Source: Novosphingobium colocasiae (lineage in GTDB: Bacteria > Pseudomonadota > Alphaproteobacteria > Sphingomonadales > Sphingomonadaceae). Taken from it: a DNA stretch of 64,000 nucleotides. This document shows positions 1 through 9,768 of the stretch, piece by piece. The first letter of the stretch is position 1; each line of letters opens with the position of its first letter. The DNA is taken from contig NZ_BMZA01000008.1 of the NCBI RefSeq assembly GCF_014652555.1, positions 84,141-148,140 of the forward strand, given 5' to 3'. The notes beneath the pieces are model-generated. The model made no database searches. It was given only the letters and a program-made list of their open reading frames with translations, and was not told the origin of the DNA. Position numbers and translations under genes: made by a program.

Positions 1-1
1 G

Positions 2-550
2 TCAGGAAAATCCTCTCTCATGGCCGTTCTGTGTGGCCTCGAACGCGCCAGCAGCGGTGCTCTGACCGTGGCCGGGCAGGACTTTTCCGCGCTCGACGAA
101 GATGCGCTGGCCCGCGCCCGGCGGGGGCGGATCGGCGTGGTCTTGCAGGCGTTCCACCTGCTGCCGACGATGACCGCGCTGGAAAACGTGATGACGCCGA
201 TGGAACTGGCCGGGATCGCCGACGCCCGCGATACGGCGCAGGCGGAACTGGCGGCGGTGGGGCTGGCGCATCGCCTGTCGCACTATCCGCAGCAGCTTTC
301 CGGCGGCGAGCAGCAGCGCGTCGCCATCGCCCGGGCGCTGGCACCCCGCCCGCCGCTGGTCTTCGCCGACGAGCCGACCGGCAACCTCGATCACGCCACC
401 GGCGAAGCGATCATGGACCTGCTGTTCACCCGTCGCCGCGAAACCGGCTCGACGCTGGTGGTGATCACGCACGACCCGGCGCTCGCCGCGCGATGCGAAC
501 GGGTGGTGACGCTGGCCGATGGCCTGATCGCGAGCGACACGCTTGGCTGA
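2..550 (+). CDS. ABC transporter ATP-binding protein, LolD/YbbA type (5' end outside window)
   Basis: ATPase subunit that powers the permease encoded next to it. The reading frame is already open at base 2 and begins SGKSSLM, the tail of a Walker A P-loop, so the start lies left of the window. Seen downstream: Q-loop (VLQAFHLLP), ABC signature [15 protein letters not shown], Walker [13 protein letters not shown] and H-loop VITHDP. These are typical of the LolD/MacB/YbbA branch that serves lipid, lipoprotein or envelope export. The stop overlaps the permease start by 8 bases, so the two are translationally coupled. Family assignment is secure; substrate is not known. Confidence 0.93.
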   Translation, partial: SGKSSLMAVLCGLERASSGALTVAGQDFSALDEDALARARRGRIGVVLQAFHLLPTMTALENVMTPMELAGIADARDTAQAELAAVGLAHRLSHYPQQLSGGEQQRVAIARALAPRPPLVFADEPTGNLDHATGEAIMDLLFTRRRETGSTLVVITHDPALAARCERVVTLADGLIASDTLG

Positions 551-3074
551 TCGCCCGACCCGCCTGTCCTGGGGCACTGCCTGGTCACTGGCGCGGCGCG
601 ATCTATCGGCGCGGTTCCGGGGCCTGCGGCTGCTGCTGGTCTGCCTGTTCCTCGGCGTCGGCGCGCTGGCCGCGATCGGCACGCTGACCGGATCGATCGA
701 GCGTGAGCTGTCAACGCGCGGCCAGCAGATCCTCGGCGGCGATATCGAACTTCGGGTCTACCAGCGCGATCTGACCGGCGAAGAGCGCGCGGCGCTGCAA
801 CCGGTCGGCACCCTTTCGCCCGGCTATCGCCTGTCGGCCATCGCCAGCAAGGGCACGGCCAGCGCGCCGGTTGCGCTCAAGGCGGTGGCGGCGAACTGGC
901 CGCTCTACGGGACGCTGGAACTCAAGGACGGACGCAAGGTCGGGGCACCGCCGGCCGGGTCGGTATGGATCGCGCCCGGCACGGCGGCGCGTCTGTCCGC
1001 CGGCAAGGGTGACACGATCCGCGTAGGCGGCGTGCCGGTCAAGATCGGCGGTATCATCGCGGTCGATCCCGAACAACTGGGCGAAGGCTTTGTGCTGGGC
1101 GATACGCTGGTGTCGTCGCTGGGCCTGCCCGAACAGGCCGGGCTGCTCGCACCGGGAGCGATGTATCGCAGCGCAACCCGCGTGCGGCTGGACGGCACGG
1201 CCGATCCCCAAGCGCTGGCCGAAACCCTGAAGACGCGCTTTCCCGATGCCGGGTTCGAAATCCGCACCCGCGCCAAGGCCGCTCCGGCGGCCGAGCGGCT
1301 GGTGACGCAGATGAGCCAGTTCCTGACCTTGGTCGGGCTGGCGGCGCTGGTCATCGCCGGGATCGGCATCGGCGGCGGCGTGGCGTCCTATCTCGACGCG
1401 CGCCGGGACGCGATCGCCACGCTCAAGGTGCTGGGCGCGACCAGCGGCGATATCGCGCGGATCTATGCCCTGCAGGTGGGTGCGGCCGCTTTGGCAGGCA
1501 GCGCGGCAGGGCTGGCCGCCGGTCTGGCGGTAACCCCGCTGCTGGCCGGCGCGCTGGGCCGGGTGCTGCCTGTGGCGACGGGTTTCGTGGTCTCGCCGCA
1601 GGCGCTGGTCACCGCTGCCGCTTACGGACTGCTGGTGGCGCTGGTGTTCACCGCCCCGCCGCTGCTGCGCGCGCGCAGTTTCCCGGCAATGGCGCTGATG
1701 CGCGCCCGGGTCGCGCCGCTGCGGCTGGCGGCGCGGCAACTGGCGCTGCCGGTGGGGCTGGGGCTGGCGGGGATCGCCGCCCTGGCGCTGGCCGGTGCTG
1801 CGCAGCCGCTGCTGACCGCCGGGTTCCTGGCGGGGGCGGCGGGGATGATCGCGCTGCTGGCGGGGGCAGGCTGGGCGATCCGCACCGGCGCCGCCCGCCT
1901 TCCGCGCCCGCGCAACCCGATCTTGCGCACCGGCCTAGCCAACCTCCACCGCCCGGGCGCGCAGACCGGCGCGCTGGTCACCGCGCTGGGCTTCGGGCTG
2001 ACCGCCTTCGTGATGATCGCCGGGGTTCAGACCAGCCTTGACGGCAATATCCGCAAGACCGTGCCGCAACGCGCACCCGATCTGTTCGTGATCGATGTGC
2101 CGCGCACTCGGGCAGAAGCGTTCGTGCGCCAGATCACCGCCATCGACCCGGCGGCGCGGGTGCGGCTGGTGCCGAACCTGCGCGGGCGCATCCTCGCCTA
2201 CGGCCCGGCTGGCCGGATGACGCGGGTGGCCGATCTGCCTGAAATTCCTGACGACGCCTGGGCCCTGAGCGGCGAGCGGGGACTGACCTATTCGCAAGAC
2301 GTACCTGAGGGTAATGTCGTCACTGCGGGAGCCTGGTGGCCCAAGGATTATAACGGCGAGCCGCTGGTTTCGGTCGACGAGGATTTCGCCAAGGCCGTCG
2401 GCCTCACCGTGGGGGACCGCCTCACCATCGGCTTGCTCGGGGTCGAACGCAGCGCGCGGATCGCTTCGCTGCGGCGGATCGACTGGGATTCGATGGGCTT
2501 CAATTTCCTGCTGGTGTTCTCGCCCAATGCGATTGCCGATGCGCCGCACAATCTGGCCGCCACGGTCGAGGTTCCGTCCGGCGAATCGGCGGAAGCGCTC
2601 TTGCCAGTGCTGGTGCGTGCCTTCCCCTCCAGTTCGGTGATCGAAACCGGGGCGGTGCTGCGCGAGGCCCGCAATCTGGTGGACCAGATGTCGAGCGCGA
2701 TCCTTGCCGCCGCCTCGGTGACGGTGCTGGCGGGGCTGGCGGTGCTACTGGGCGCGATCGCTGCCGCCCGCGCCACCCGGTCCTACGATACCGCGATCCT
2801 GCGCGTGCTCGGTGCCAGCCGCGGGCAACTGATCGCGATGCTGCTGGCGGAATACGCGCTGATCGCCGCCGTTCTTGCGGGGATCGCGCTGATCGCCGGC
2901 TCGACGCTGGCCTGGGCGGTGATCGTCCACCTGTTCGACTTCACCTGGCTGCCCGACTGGCCGCGCGTGCTGGCGGTGCTGGGCACCGGCCTGGCGCTGA
3001 TCCTGGGCTTCGCCTTGGCAGCGACGCTCCCGGTGCTGCGCGCCCGGCCGGCGCGCACGCTGCGAGAACTATAA
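543..3074 (+). CDS. ABC transporter permease with two FtsX domains (YbbP-like)
   Basis: Inner-membrane permease of 843 residues partnering the ATPase before it. A TTG start fits the 8-base overlap and yields [14 protein letters not shown]. One N-terminal membrane segment (around residues 28-48) is followed by a large periplasmic MacB-like domain, then a three-helix FtsX core near residues 255-370, a second half with its own anchor near 405-440, another periplasmic domain and a C-terminal FtsX core at about 725-835. That duplicated 10-helix plan is the one of YbbP and related predicted exporters of hydrophobic or envelope molecules. There is no homologue-specific motif that fixes the substrate. 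Confidence 0.9.
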   Translation: MADRPTRLSWGTAWSLARRDLSARFRGLRLLLVCLFLGVGALAAIGTLTGSIERELSTRGQQILGGDIELRVYQRDLTGEERAALQPVGTLSPGYRLSAIASKGTASAPVALKAVAANWPLYGTLELKDGRKVGAPPAGSVWIAPGTAARLSAGKGDTIRVGGVPVKIGGIIAVDPEQLGEGFVLGDTLVSSLGLPEQAGLLAPGAMYRSATRVRLDGTADPQALAETLKTRFPDAGFEIRTRAKAAPAAERLVTQMSQFLTLVGLAALVIAGIGIGGGVASYLDARRDAIATLKVLGATSGDIARIYALQVGAAALAGSAAGLAAGLAVTPLLAGALGRVLPVATGFVVSPQALVTAAAYGLLVALVFTAPPLLRARSFPAMALMRARVAPLRLAARQLALPVGLGLAGIAALALAGAAQPLLTAGFLAGAAGMIALLAGAGWAIRTGAARLPRPRNPILRTGLANLHRPGAQTGALVTALGFGLTAFVMIAGVQTSLDGNIRKTVPQRAPDLFVIDVPRTRAEAFVRQITAIDPAARVRLVPNLRGRILAYGPAGRMTRVADLPEIPDDAWALSGERGLTYSQDVPEGNVVTAGAWWPKDYNGEPLVSVDEDFAKAVGLTVGDRLTIGLLGVERSARIASLRRIDWDSMGFNFLLVFSPNAIADAPHNLAATVEVPSGESAEALLPVLVRAFPSSSVIETGAVLREARNLVDQMSSAILAAASVTVLAGLAVLLGAIAAARATRSYDTAILRVLGASRGQLIAMLLAEYALIAAVLAGIALIAGSTLAWAVIVHLFDFTWLPDWPRVLAVLGTGLALILGFALAATLPVLRARPARTLREL

Positions 3075-3080
3075 CGCCAG

Positions 3081-3566
3081 CTACTCGAACACGCCTTCGA
3101 GCGAGCGCACTTCGGCGGGGTTGCGCGTCTTGTAGACCAGCGTGCCGGCGATCTTGTCATGCAGCCCCTGCTTGCGCGACGAGAACGCGACCATGATGAA
3201 GCCGATCATGAAAACGAAGGCCGAAATGTACTTGGCGAAATAGCGACCGGTGGCCCGGCCGAAGCTGATCCGTTCACCCGTGAGGTCGGTGACCACAACG
3301 CCGACCGCCAGCTTGCCGACAGTGGCCTGCAAGGACGAGCTTTCCATCACAGCGCTGTAAAGCCAGCCGAGCGCCAGCGTAATGAGGCTCAGCCCGCTCA
3401 TCGCGCTGGCCATCGCCAGCGGGTTGGGTTCGCCCCGTGTGAACATCGAGGTGAACGCGAGGCTGACGCCGAAAATCGATCCGACGATCGAGAACGCCAC
3501 ATTCAGCACGAAGCCATCGATCAGCGCGGCCACGAAGCGCCGCCAGAACCCGCCGTAACGAACCAT
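3081..3566 (-). CDS. RDD family membrane protein
   Basis: Small inner-membrane protein of 161 residues. The N terminus has the pattern RYGGFWRRFVAALIDGFVLN, with the Arg and Asp residues that name the RDD family, and about three or four hydrophobic segments follow (residues about 13-33, 55-72 and 110-130). RDD proteins have diverse and mostly unproven roles, some in Na+ or osmolyte transport. The gene converges on the ABC permease with only 6 bases between the stop codons. The C-terminal tail after residue 140 is soluble. Function beyond membrane location is unknown. Confidence 0.85.
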   Translation of the reverse strand: MVRYGGFWRRFVAALIDGFVLNVAFSIVGSIFGVSLAFTSMFTRGEPNPLAMASAMSGLSLITLALGWLYSAVMESSSLQATVGKLAVGVVVTDLTGERISFGRATGRYFAKYISAFVFMIGFIMVAFSSRKQGLHDKIAGTLVYKTRNPAEVRSLEGVFE

Positions 3567-3709
3567 CCTTGCCCCCTCCTTGCGAATGGCCGCAGACTGT
3601 CATGCCTTGCGCCCTTTGCAAATGGAAAAGGCCCAATGGAAAAGGGAGGAACCTTGCGGCTCCCCCCTTCCCCTCCTCTCCCACTCTTCCGGTGGTTGGG
3701 CTCTTGAAC

Positions 3710-6445
3710 TCAGAAGGTGTAGCGGGCTGCCACGCCATAAGTGCGCGGCTGGTTGGGGTAGCCGCTGATCGAACCGGGCTGGGCCGGGCTGTCGAAAATC
3801 TGCAGGATCGTGCGATCGTTCAGCAGGTTGCGTCCCCACACCGTCAGCGCCAGCCCGTTGCTGAGCTGGTATGTCAGCGAGGCATTAAGGTCGTTGATGT
3901 CCTGTTTGAATTCCTGCGCGGCGGCCAGGGCGTCGGCGATGCTCGAAGGGGTGGGGTTGCCCGCGGTGTCGCGCACCAGCAGCCCCGGCAGCCCCTCGAC
4001 CAGGCGGAACGGCGCTTCGTAATGAAAATCGACATGGGCGATCAGCTTGTCACCGCCCACCGGCTGCACGAAATCCGCCCCCCAGGTGACCGATAGCGGC
4101 GAGATGCCGGCAGGTGTGCTACCCGAAAGATCGCCGAACGCCGAAAGCTTGAAGCTGTCGTACTTGGGATCGAGATAGGTGACCGCCATCGACAGGGTCA
4201 GCGGATCGATCGGCCGGGCGGTGCCTTCGAACTCGATCCCGAACGAGGATTGCTTGCCGGCATTGGCGAGGAAGAAGCCGGAGCCGGTAAAGATGTTCGA
4301 CTGGAAGTTCTTGATGACCTGCTTGAACACCGCGAGGTTGAGCCGCACCAGTCCCCAATCGGCCTTGATCCCCGCTTCGTAGGCAGTGGCCGTTTCGGCA
4401 TTGGCGAAGCGGCTCCCCGGCATCAGGTTAGTGACCGCCAGCCCCTGCGCGCGCAGTTCCGCCAGATCGGCCGGCGTCGGCAGGCTGTTGCGCGACAGGT
4501 TGACCGAGGCCGCCTTGTACCCCGTCGCGTAGCTGGCGTAGAGGTTCACCTTGTCGGTCAGATCATAGGCGACGCGGGCGGTGTAGCTGAAATGGCCGTC
4601 GCTGACCTTGCCCGGCTCTACCGGGTTGGGCACGTTCTGGAACGGCGGGAAATACTGCAGCGGCTGCAGCGCCAGCAGTCCGTTCACCGCCGGGTTGGCC
4701 TTGTTAGCATCGGCGAACGCGCCCACTCCGGCGCTGACCTGCCCGAACGCGACCGGATTGGCTCCGGCGAACGCGCCGATCTCCGCAGCGGTGGCCGGCC
4801 GGCCCAGCGCGAGGATCGAGCCGACCTGCGTGGCAAGCCCCTGCTGGAAAATCGCCGTGCGCCCGTCGGCCACCAGATCGATCCCGGCGAAGGTATCGTT
4901 CGAACTGACGGCAGTGGCAAAGCGCTTGGAATCGTGCGTGTAGTTGACCCCGCCGGTCACCTTGAGGCCCGGTGCCACCTCGAAATCGAGCTGGCTGAAC
5001 ACCGACCATGCGGTGTTCTTCAGGCGATAGGCTTCGGTCATCCCGGTGCCCGATTCAAAGAAATCGCCGACGTACTTGGCCGGGCTGCCTTCGAGCGATC
5101 CCAGGATCAGTTCAAGGTCGTTGGCGTCGCCATGCCCGATATTGCGCACCGGACCGCCCGACGCCGCGGTCAGGCTCTGCACCACCAGATCGGCATAGCC
5201 GCGCGCCTGCGTGCCCCAGGACACTTCGTTCGCCTGATCGATCTTCTCGCGGAAGAAATATCCGCCGATCAGCCCGTGCAGCTTTTCGCCCACATCGAAG
5301 TTGGCGCGCAGTTCCTGCGTGAAGGTCTTGATCCGCAGGTCCTGCCAATTGCGGCCCAGCAGATCGGCGCTGGAGAAATCGGAATCCTGGTCGGTCACCG
5401 CATCGGTGCGGCGATAGGCGGTGATCGAGGTCAGTTGGACATCGCCCAGATCATAATCGACCTGGCCCGAAAAGCCCCAGTTCTTGATCTTGTTCGAACT
5501 TTCGAAGTTGTAATGGGCGATGTTGTCGAACGCCTGATCGGGCGTGTTCACCGCGCCGCCCAGCGCGAAGATCGCGGCGGTGGGCACCGCCGCGCGCAGG
5601 TTGACAGCGGCGCAGCAGTTCTCGTCGATCTTGCCGTAATCGCCGATCAGCCGGACCGAGAGATCGTCGTGGTTGTCAAACAGCAACTGGCCGCGCGTGA
5701 ACCAGCGGTCGCGTTCGTTGGTACGCTGGCCGGTGTTGAGATCGCGGACGATGCCGTCGCGCTTGTTGACGCCGCCGGCCAGGCTGGCGGCAATCGTATC
5801 GCTGATCGGCCCGGTCACCTGACCTTTGACGACCATGGCGTCATGGTTGCCGTAGCTCGCCTCGAAATTGCCGCCCAGTTCGAAACGCGGCTTTTGCGTC
5901 ACGATCGAAATGACGCCGGCCGATGCGTTCTTGCCGAACAGCGTGGACTGCGGGCCGTGCAGCACCTCGATCCGTTCGACGTCGGGAAAATCCGCGATCA
6001 TCGAGGCAGAGCGCGAACGATAGACGCCATCGACGAACAGGCCGACCGACGGTTCGATCCCGGCGTTGTTCGCGCCGTTGCCGAACCCGCGAATATAGAA
6101 ATTGGTGTTGGCGCTGGATTGCAACTGGTTGACGCGCAACGACGGCACCAGCGATTGCAGGTCCCGCAGGTCACGGATCTGCGCGCGCTCGATCATGGCC
6201 TGGCTCGTCACGCTGACGGCGACCGGCACCTGTTGCAAGGTCTGCTCGCGCTTGAGCGCGGTCACCACGATCACGTCCGTGCCGGCATCCTCCGCCGCCG
6301 CATCTGCCGCCCGCTCCTGCGCCAGCGCCGCGCCGCTGCCGAGCATGCCGATCGCACCGGCTCCCGCCAGCAGCGCCAGCCGGCGCAGAGCCCGCGCACG
6401 CACGGTCGTGTTGGAAAAGCGATCCCGCTGGTTATGCTTGCGCAT
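3710..6445 (-). CDS. TonB-dependent outer-membrane receptor
   Basis: Outer-membrane 22-strand barrel receptor of 911 residues. A signal peptide with hydrophobic core LALLAGAGAIGMLGSGAALA ends at ALAQ. The plug begins with a TonB-box-like DVIVVTALKREQTLQQVPVA and contains VDGVYRSRSASM and the plug-end pattern VERIEVLHGPQSTLFGKNAS. The C terminus ends RTYGVAARYTF, the usual terminal aromatic of the barrel. The sphingomonad subfamily with the QQVPVAVSV plug is usually tied to carbon-source or aromatic uptake rather than siderophores, but the substrate cannot be read here. There is no neighbouring catabolic or PepSY gene; it appears to be a single-gene unit. Confidence 0.93.
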   Translation of the reverse strand: MRKHNQRDRFSNTTVRARALRRLALLAGAGAIGMLGSGAALAQERAADAAAEDAGTDVIVVTALKREQTLQQVPVAVSVTSQAMIERAQIRDLRDLQSLVPSLRVNQLQSSANTNFYIRGFGNGANNAGIEPSVGLFVDGVYRSRSASMIADFPDVERIEVLHGPQSTLFGKNASAGVISIVTQKPRFELGGNFEASYGNHDAMVVKGQVTGPISDTIAASLAGGVNKRDGIVRDLNTGQRTNERDRWFTRGQLLFDNHDDLSVRLIGDYGKIDENCCAAVNLRAAVPTAAIFALGGAVNTPDQAFDNIAHYNFESSNKIKNWGFSGQVDYDLGDVQLTSITAYRRTDAVTDQDSDFSSADLLGRNWQDLRIKTFTQELRANFDVGEKLHGLIGGYFFREKIDQANEVSWGTQARGYADLVVQSLTAASGGPVRNIGHGDANDLELILGSLEGSPAKYVGDFFESGTGMTEAYRLKNTAWSVFSQLDFEVAPGLKVTGGVNYTHDSKRFATAVSSNDTFAGIDLVADGRTAIFQQGLATQVGSILALGRPATAAEIGAFAGANPVAFGQVSAGVGAFADANKANPAVNGLLALQPLQYFPPFQNVPNPVEPGKVSDGHFSYTARVAYDLTDKVNLYASYATGYKAASVNLSRNSLPTPADLAELRAQGLAVTNLMPGSRFANAETATAYEAGIKADWGLVRLNLAVFKQVIKNFQSNIFTGSGFFLANAGKQSSFGIEFEGTARPIDPLTLSMAVTYLDPKYDSFKLSAFGDLSGSTPAGISPLSVTWGADFVQPVGGDKLIAHVDFHYEAPFRLVEGLPGLLVRDTAGNPTPSSIADALAAAQEFKQDINDLNASLTYQLSNGLALTVWGRNLLNDRTILQIFDSPAQPGSISGYPNQPRTYGVAARYTF

Positions 6446-6717
6446 CCCCTTGCCTCCTGCCGACGGCCGCCCCGTGTTGACCCGGGTGGTCCGTCTGTTG
6501 ATTTTCTGCCGCCTGCATAGAAAGTTCCCCGGCTACATACAATCGATGCCAGTATTCTGGCTGTCGACAACTGACGCCGCGCGACTATTTGGCCACACTG
6601 TGGCACATACGCAAAAACGCCGCCGCGCTTGCCGGAATCGCCCGCGTCAGGTAAGGGCGCGCCAATTTTGCGATGCAGCATGGATCGCGAACCATCCCTT
6701 TTATTGAAAGTCATCCG
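6446..6717. promoter_or_regulatory. Divergent promoter region, TonB receptor / typA
   Basis: This 272-base spacer must hold the promoters of the leftward TonB receptor and rightward typA. It is more AT-rich than its surroundings. A 5-base inverted repeat (GCCAG-TATT-CTGGC, 6548-6561) lies about 100 bases upstream of the receptor start and could be a regulator site. No clear Fur box was seen. Confidence 0.4.
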
Positions 6718-8550
6718 ATGTCCGCCCCGCTTCCCCTGCGCAATATCGCCATCATTGCGCACGTCGATCACGGCAAGACCACGCTCGTCGATCAGTTGTT
6801 CCGCCAGTCCGGCACCTTCCGCGACAACCAGCGCGTGGAAGAACGTGCGATGGATTCCAACGACCTCGAAAAGGAACGCGGGATCACCATTCTGGCGAAG
6901 CCGACGTCGATCGAATGGAACGGCTATCGCATCAACATCGTCGATACGCCCGGCCACGCGGACTTCGGCGCGGAAGTGGAACGCATCCTGTCGATGGTCG
7001 ACGGGGTCATCCTGCTGGTCGACAGCTCGGAAGGCGCGATGCCGCAGACCAAGTTCGTCACCAGCAAGGCGCTGGGCCTTGGCCTGCGTCCGATCGTGGT
7101 CGTCAACAAGATCGACCGTCCCGACGGCCGCCACGCCGAAGTGCTGGACGAGGTGTTCGACCTGTTCGTGAGCCTTGACGCCAATGACGATCAGCTCGAT
7201 TTCCCGACGCTCTACGCCTCCGGCCGCAATGGCTATGCCAGCGAGGACCCGGACGCGCGGTCAGGCACCCTCACCCCGCTGTTCGAGAAGATCATCGAAC
7301 ACGTTCCCGCGCCCGAGGCCGATGTCGATGGACCGTTCAAGTTCCTGGTCACGCTGCTCGACCGCGACAACTTCCTTGGCCGCATCCTGACCGGCAAGGT
7401 CCAGTCGGGCACCGTCAAGGTCAACGATCCGATCCGTGCGCTCGACAATGACGGCAAGATCGTCGAAGTCGGCCGTGCCTCCAAGCTGCTGGCGTTCCAC
7501 GGGCTCGATCGCATTCCGGTCGATGAAGCCAAGGCGGGCGACATCATCTCGATCGCCGGTCTGACCGCCGCCACCGTTTCCAACACCATCGCCGACACCA
7601 CGGTGACCGAGCCGCTGCACGCGCAGCCGATCGATCCCCCGACGCTGTCGATGCGCTTTGCCGTGAACGATTCGCCTATGGCGGGCCGCGAAGGCAGCAA
7701 GGTCACCAGCCGCATGATCCGCGACCGCCTGGCGCGCGAAGCGGAATCGAACGTCGCCATTCGCGTCACCGAAAGCGCCGACAAGGACAGCTTCGAAGTG
7801 GCCGGGCGCGGCGAACTGCAGCTCGGCGTCGTCATCGAGACGATGCGCCGCGAAGGTTTCGAGCTGGGGATCAGCCGCCCGCGCGTGCTGTTCCTCGAAG
7901 ACGAGGACGGCAAGACCACCGAGCCTTACGAAACCGTCGTCATCGATGTGGATGATGAGTATTCGGGCACCGTCGTCGAGAAGATGGCGATCCGCAAGGG
8001 CGAGATGACCGACATGCGCCCCTCGGGCGGCGGCAAGACCCGCATCACCTTCTCGGCCCCGTCGCGCGGCCTGATCGGCTACCACGGCGAATTCCTGTCC
8101 GACACGCGCGGCACCGGAATCATGAACCGGCTGTTCGAGAAGTACGGCCCCTACAAGGGCAAGATCGAAGGCCGCAAGAACGGCGTGCTGATCTCTAACG
8201 GCGCGGGCGAGGCAGTGGCCTATGCGCTTGGCCCGCTCGAAGAGCGCGGCGTGCTGTTCGTGGGCGCCGGCGAGCCGCTCTACGAGGGCATGATCATCGG
8301 CGAGAATGCCAAGCCCGACGATCTCGAAGTCAACCCGATGAAGTCCAAGCAGCTCACGAACTTCCGTTCGACCGGCAAGGACGACGCCATCCGCCTCACC
8401 CCGCCGCGCGTGATGACGCTGGAACAGGCCATCGCCTATATCGACGACGACGAGATGGTGGAAGTCACCCCCAAGTCGATCCGCATCCGCAAGGCCCTGC
8501 TTGATCCGCACGAACGCAAGAAGGCGAGTCGGAAGAAGGAAAACGCCTGA
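6718..8550 (+). CDS. typA: Translational GTPase TypA/BipA
   Basis: Ribosome-associated GTPase (610 residues) needed for 50S assembly and stress or cold growth. The chosen ATG gives MSAPLPLRNIAIIAHVDHGK, the normal TypA start; an in-frame ATG 45 bases upstream would add an unconserved leader. G1 AHVDHGKT is at residues 14-21, G2 RGITI near 52, G3 DTPGH at 76-80 and G4 NKID at 130-133. EF-G-like domains II, III and V and the TypA-specific C-terminal domain follow, with the conserved FRSTGKDDA near 548. Length matches the family. A strong terminator directly downstream makes it monocistronic. Confidence 0.98.
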   Translation: MSAPLPLRNIAIIAHVDHGKTTLVDQLFRQSGTFRDNQRVEERAMDSNDLEKERGITILAKPTSIEWNGYRINIVDTPGHADFGAEVERILSMVDGVILLVDSSEGAMPQTKFVTSKALGLGLRPIVVVNKIDRPDGRHAEVLDEVFDLFVSLDANDDQLDFPTLYASGRNGYASEDPDARSGTLTPLFEKIIEHVPAPEADVDGPFKFLVTLLDRDNFLGRILTGKVQSGTVKVNDPIRALDNDGKIVEVGRASKLLAFHGLDRIPVDEAKAGDIISIAGLTAATVSNTIADTTVTEPLHAQPIDPPTLSMRFAVNDSPMAGREGSKVTSRMIRDRLAREAESNVAIRVTESADKDSFEVAGRGELQLGVVIETMRREGFELGISRPRVLFLEDEDGKTTEPYETVVIDVDDEYSGTVVEKMAIRKGEMTDMRPSGGGKTRITFSAPSRGLIGYHGEFLSDTRGTGIMNRLFEKYGPYKGKIEGRKNGVLISNGAGEAVAYALGPLEERGVLFVGAGEPLYEGMIIGENAKPDDLEVNPMKSKQLTNFRSTGKDDAIRLTPPRVMTLEQAIAYIDDDEMVEVTPKSIRIRKALLDPHERKKASRKKENA

Positions 8551-8566
8551 CCGCAGTCGGTTGGCG

Positions 8567-8606
8567 AAAAAAGGGCGGCACCCCGGCAGGGATGCCGCCC
8601 TTTTTG
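8567..8606 (+). terminator. Rho-independent terminator of typA
   Basis: Perfect 8-bp stem GGGCGGCA (8573-8580) / TGCCGCCC (8593-8600) with a 12-base loop, preceded by an A run and followed by TTTTT. It is placed 16 bases after the typA stop. The A run on the other strand means it could also serve transcription of the converging barrel gene. Confidence 0.9.
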
Positions 8607-8633
8607 CGTTTAGGGTCAGGACCCTGGCCGGCC

Positions 8634-9491
8634 TTAGAACTGGAAGCCGAGCGTTGCCCGAACCGAATGATAGTCGAACCGGTTGTTGCTGCCCTTGAGA
8701 CGGGTCGAGCCGGAGTCGAGGAGGAACGGGTTTGTTGCCGGGGCCGTTCCCTGCGTCACGAGAACCCTGTAGTTCTTGTCGTTATAGCGGTTGTAGAGAT
8801 ATTCCATGCCCAGGCTGACCGAATCGGTCAGCATGATCTCGGCACCGCCACCTGCCTGCCAACCCCAGACGCCCTTCTTGTCTCCTTGCGGAGTGAAATC
8901 GTTGGCCATGTTGGTGGTCGCGAAATCGTGGTCGATCCGGGCGTAGCTGCCGCCGCCGGTCACGTAGAACAGAGCGCCGCCGTTAGGCGTGTAGCCCGCA
9001 CGCAGACGCGCTGATGCCGAATAGTCCATCTTGCGCTGGACGGTGTAGCTTGCAGGCGTGGTGCTGAAGCCGCTGGTTGCGTCGCGCGCGCCGCCTTTGG
9101 TGCCTTCGATCAACCCGCCAAACACGAAGTTGCCCATGCGCCGGTCATAGCCGATGCGGGCACCGTACTCCGCCTTGTCCTTGTCGGCGCGGCAACCCGC
9201 TGCAGGCGTGGCACCGTTTGCCGCGCCGTTGCAGAACCCGGGGCCGAACGCATCCACATCGGCGATAGTGGTGACCTGATCATCGTATTTGCCATCATTG
9301 GTCGTGTCAAAAACAAGGGTGTCGTCGCGATCACCCGCGTTCATCTGCAATCCGCCGAAAATCTGGACATAGGGGCCATCGAAATGCGTGGCGCGACCTC
9401 CATCCATTTCTTGGGCAGAAGCAGTGGTACCCGAGAATGCCAGCGCCATTGCTATGGCAACGCCGGACACGGGGGCAGAAATACGTCGCAT
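8634..9491 (-). CDS. Outer-membrane beta-barrel protein (OmpA/Omp25-like porin family)
   Basis: Secreted protein of 285 residues with signal peptide MRRISAPVSGVAIAMALAFS ending near TASAQ. The mature part is an alternation of short amphipathic strands (VFGGLIEGTKGG, SARLRAGYTPNGGALFYVTG, VSLGMEYLYNRY) and ends VRATLGFQF with the terminal Phe recognised by the BAM complex. This is the 8-stranded Omp25/opacity-porin pattern common in alphaproteobacteria. The start was set at the ATG preceded by AAGGAG seven bases upstream; a longer frame would start 33 bases earlier without such a site. It converges on typA. Likely structural or adhesin-like; no specific substrate. Confidence 0.88.
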   Translation of the reverse strand: MRRISAPVSGVAIAMALAFSGTTASAQEMDGGRATHFDGPYVQIFGGLQMNAGDRDDTLVFDTTNDGKYDDQVTTIADVDAFGPGFCNGAANGATPAAGCRADKDKAEYGARIGYDRRMGNFVFGGLIEGTKGGARDATSGFSTTPASYTVQRKMDYSASARLRAGYTPNGGALFYVTGGGSYARIDHDFATTNMANDFTPQGDKKGVWGWQAGGGAEIMLTDSVSLGMEYLYNRYNDKNYRVLVTQGTAPATNPFLLDSGSTRLKGSNNRFDYHSVRATLGFQF

Positions 9492-9768
9492 TAAAATCTC
9501 CTTGGGTGGTTCTAGCCGAAGCATGATTTGCCAAAGGCCTGAAACCGCCCAGGCGTTGCCGCCGCGCGTAAAGAATTGTGGGGTGTTGCCTATCCGCCAC
9601 TCCAGCGACGGCTTCCCGACTCATTCTCGCGGTTCACAAAAGTTCACCGAAACATGAACGAATCCTGCAAACCCGCTTCCGTCCGCGTTCAGTGTCGTGG
9701 CGGTAGACAGGCTTTAACGGGACAGGAACGCCGGATCGTCCGGCAGCAGTCCCCTCGGAGTTTGAGCC

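Noticed and set aside
4250..6520. 756-codon open frame on the plus strand opposite the TonB receptor
   Set aside because: It lies entirely over the secure receptor gene, has no family motif and has the Arg/Gly/Ala/Asp-rich composition of an antisense shadow in GC-rich DNA.
7261..8511. 416-codon open frame antisense to typA
   Set aside because: Complete overlap with a strongly conserved GTPase and no recognisable domain; it is a codon-composition artefact.
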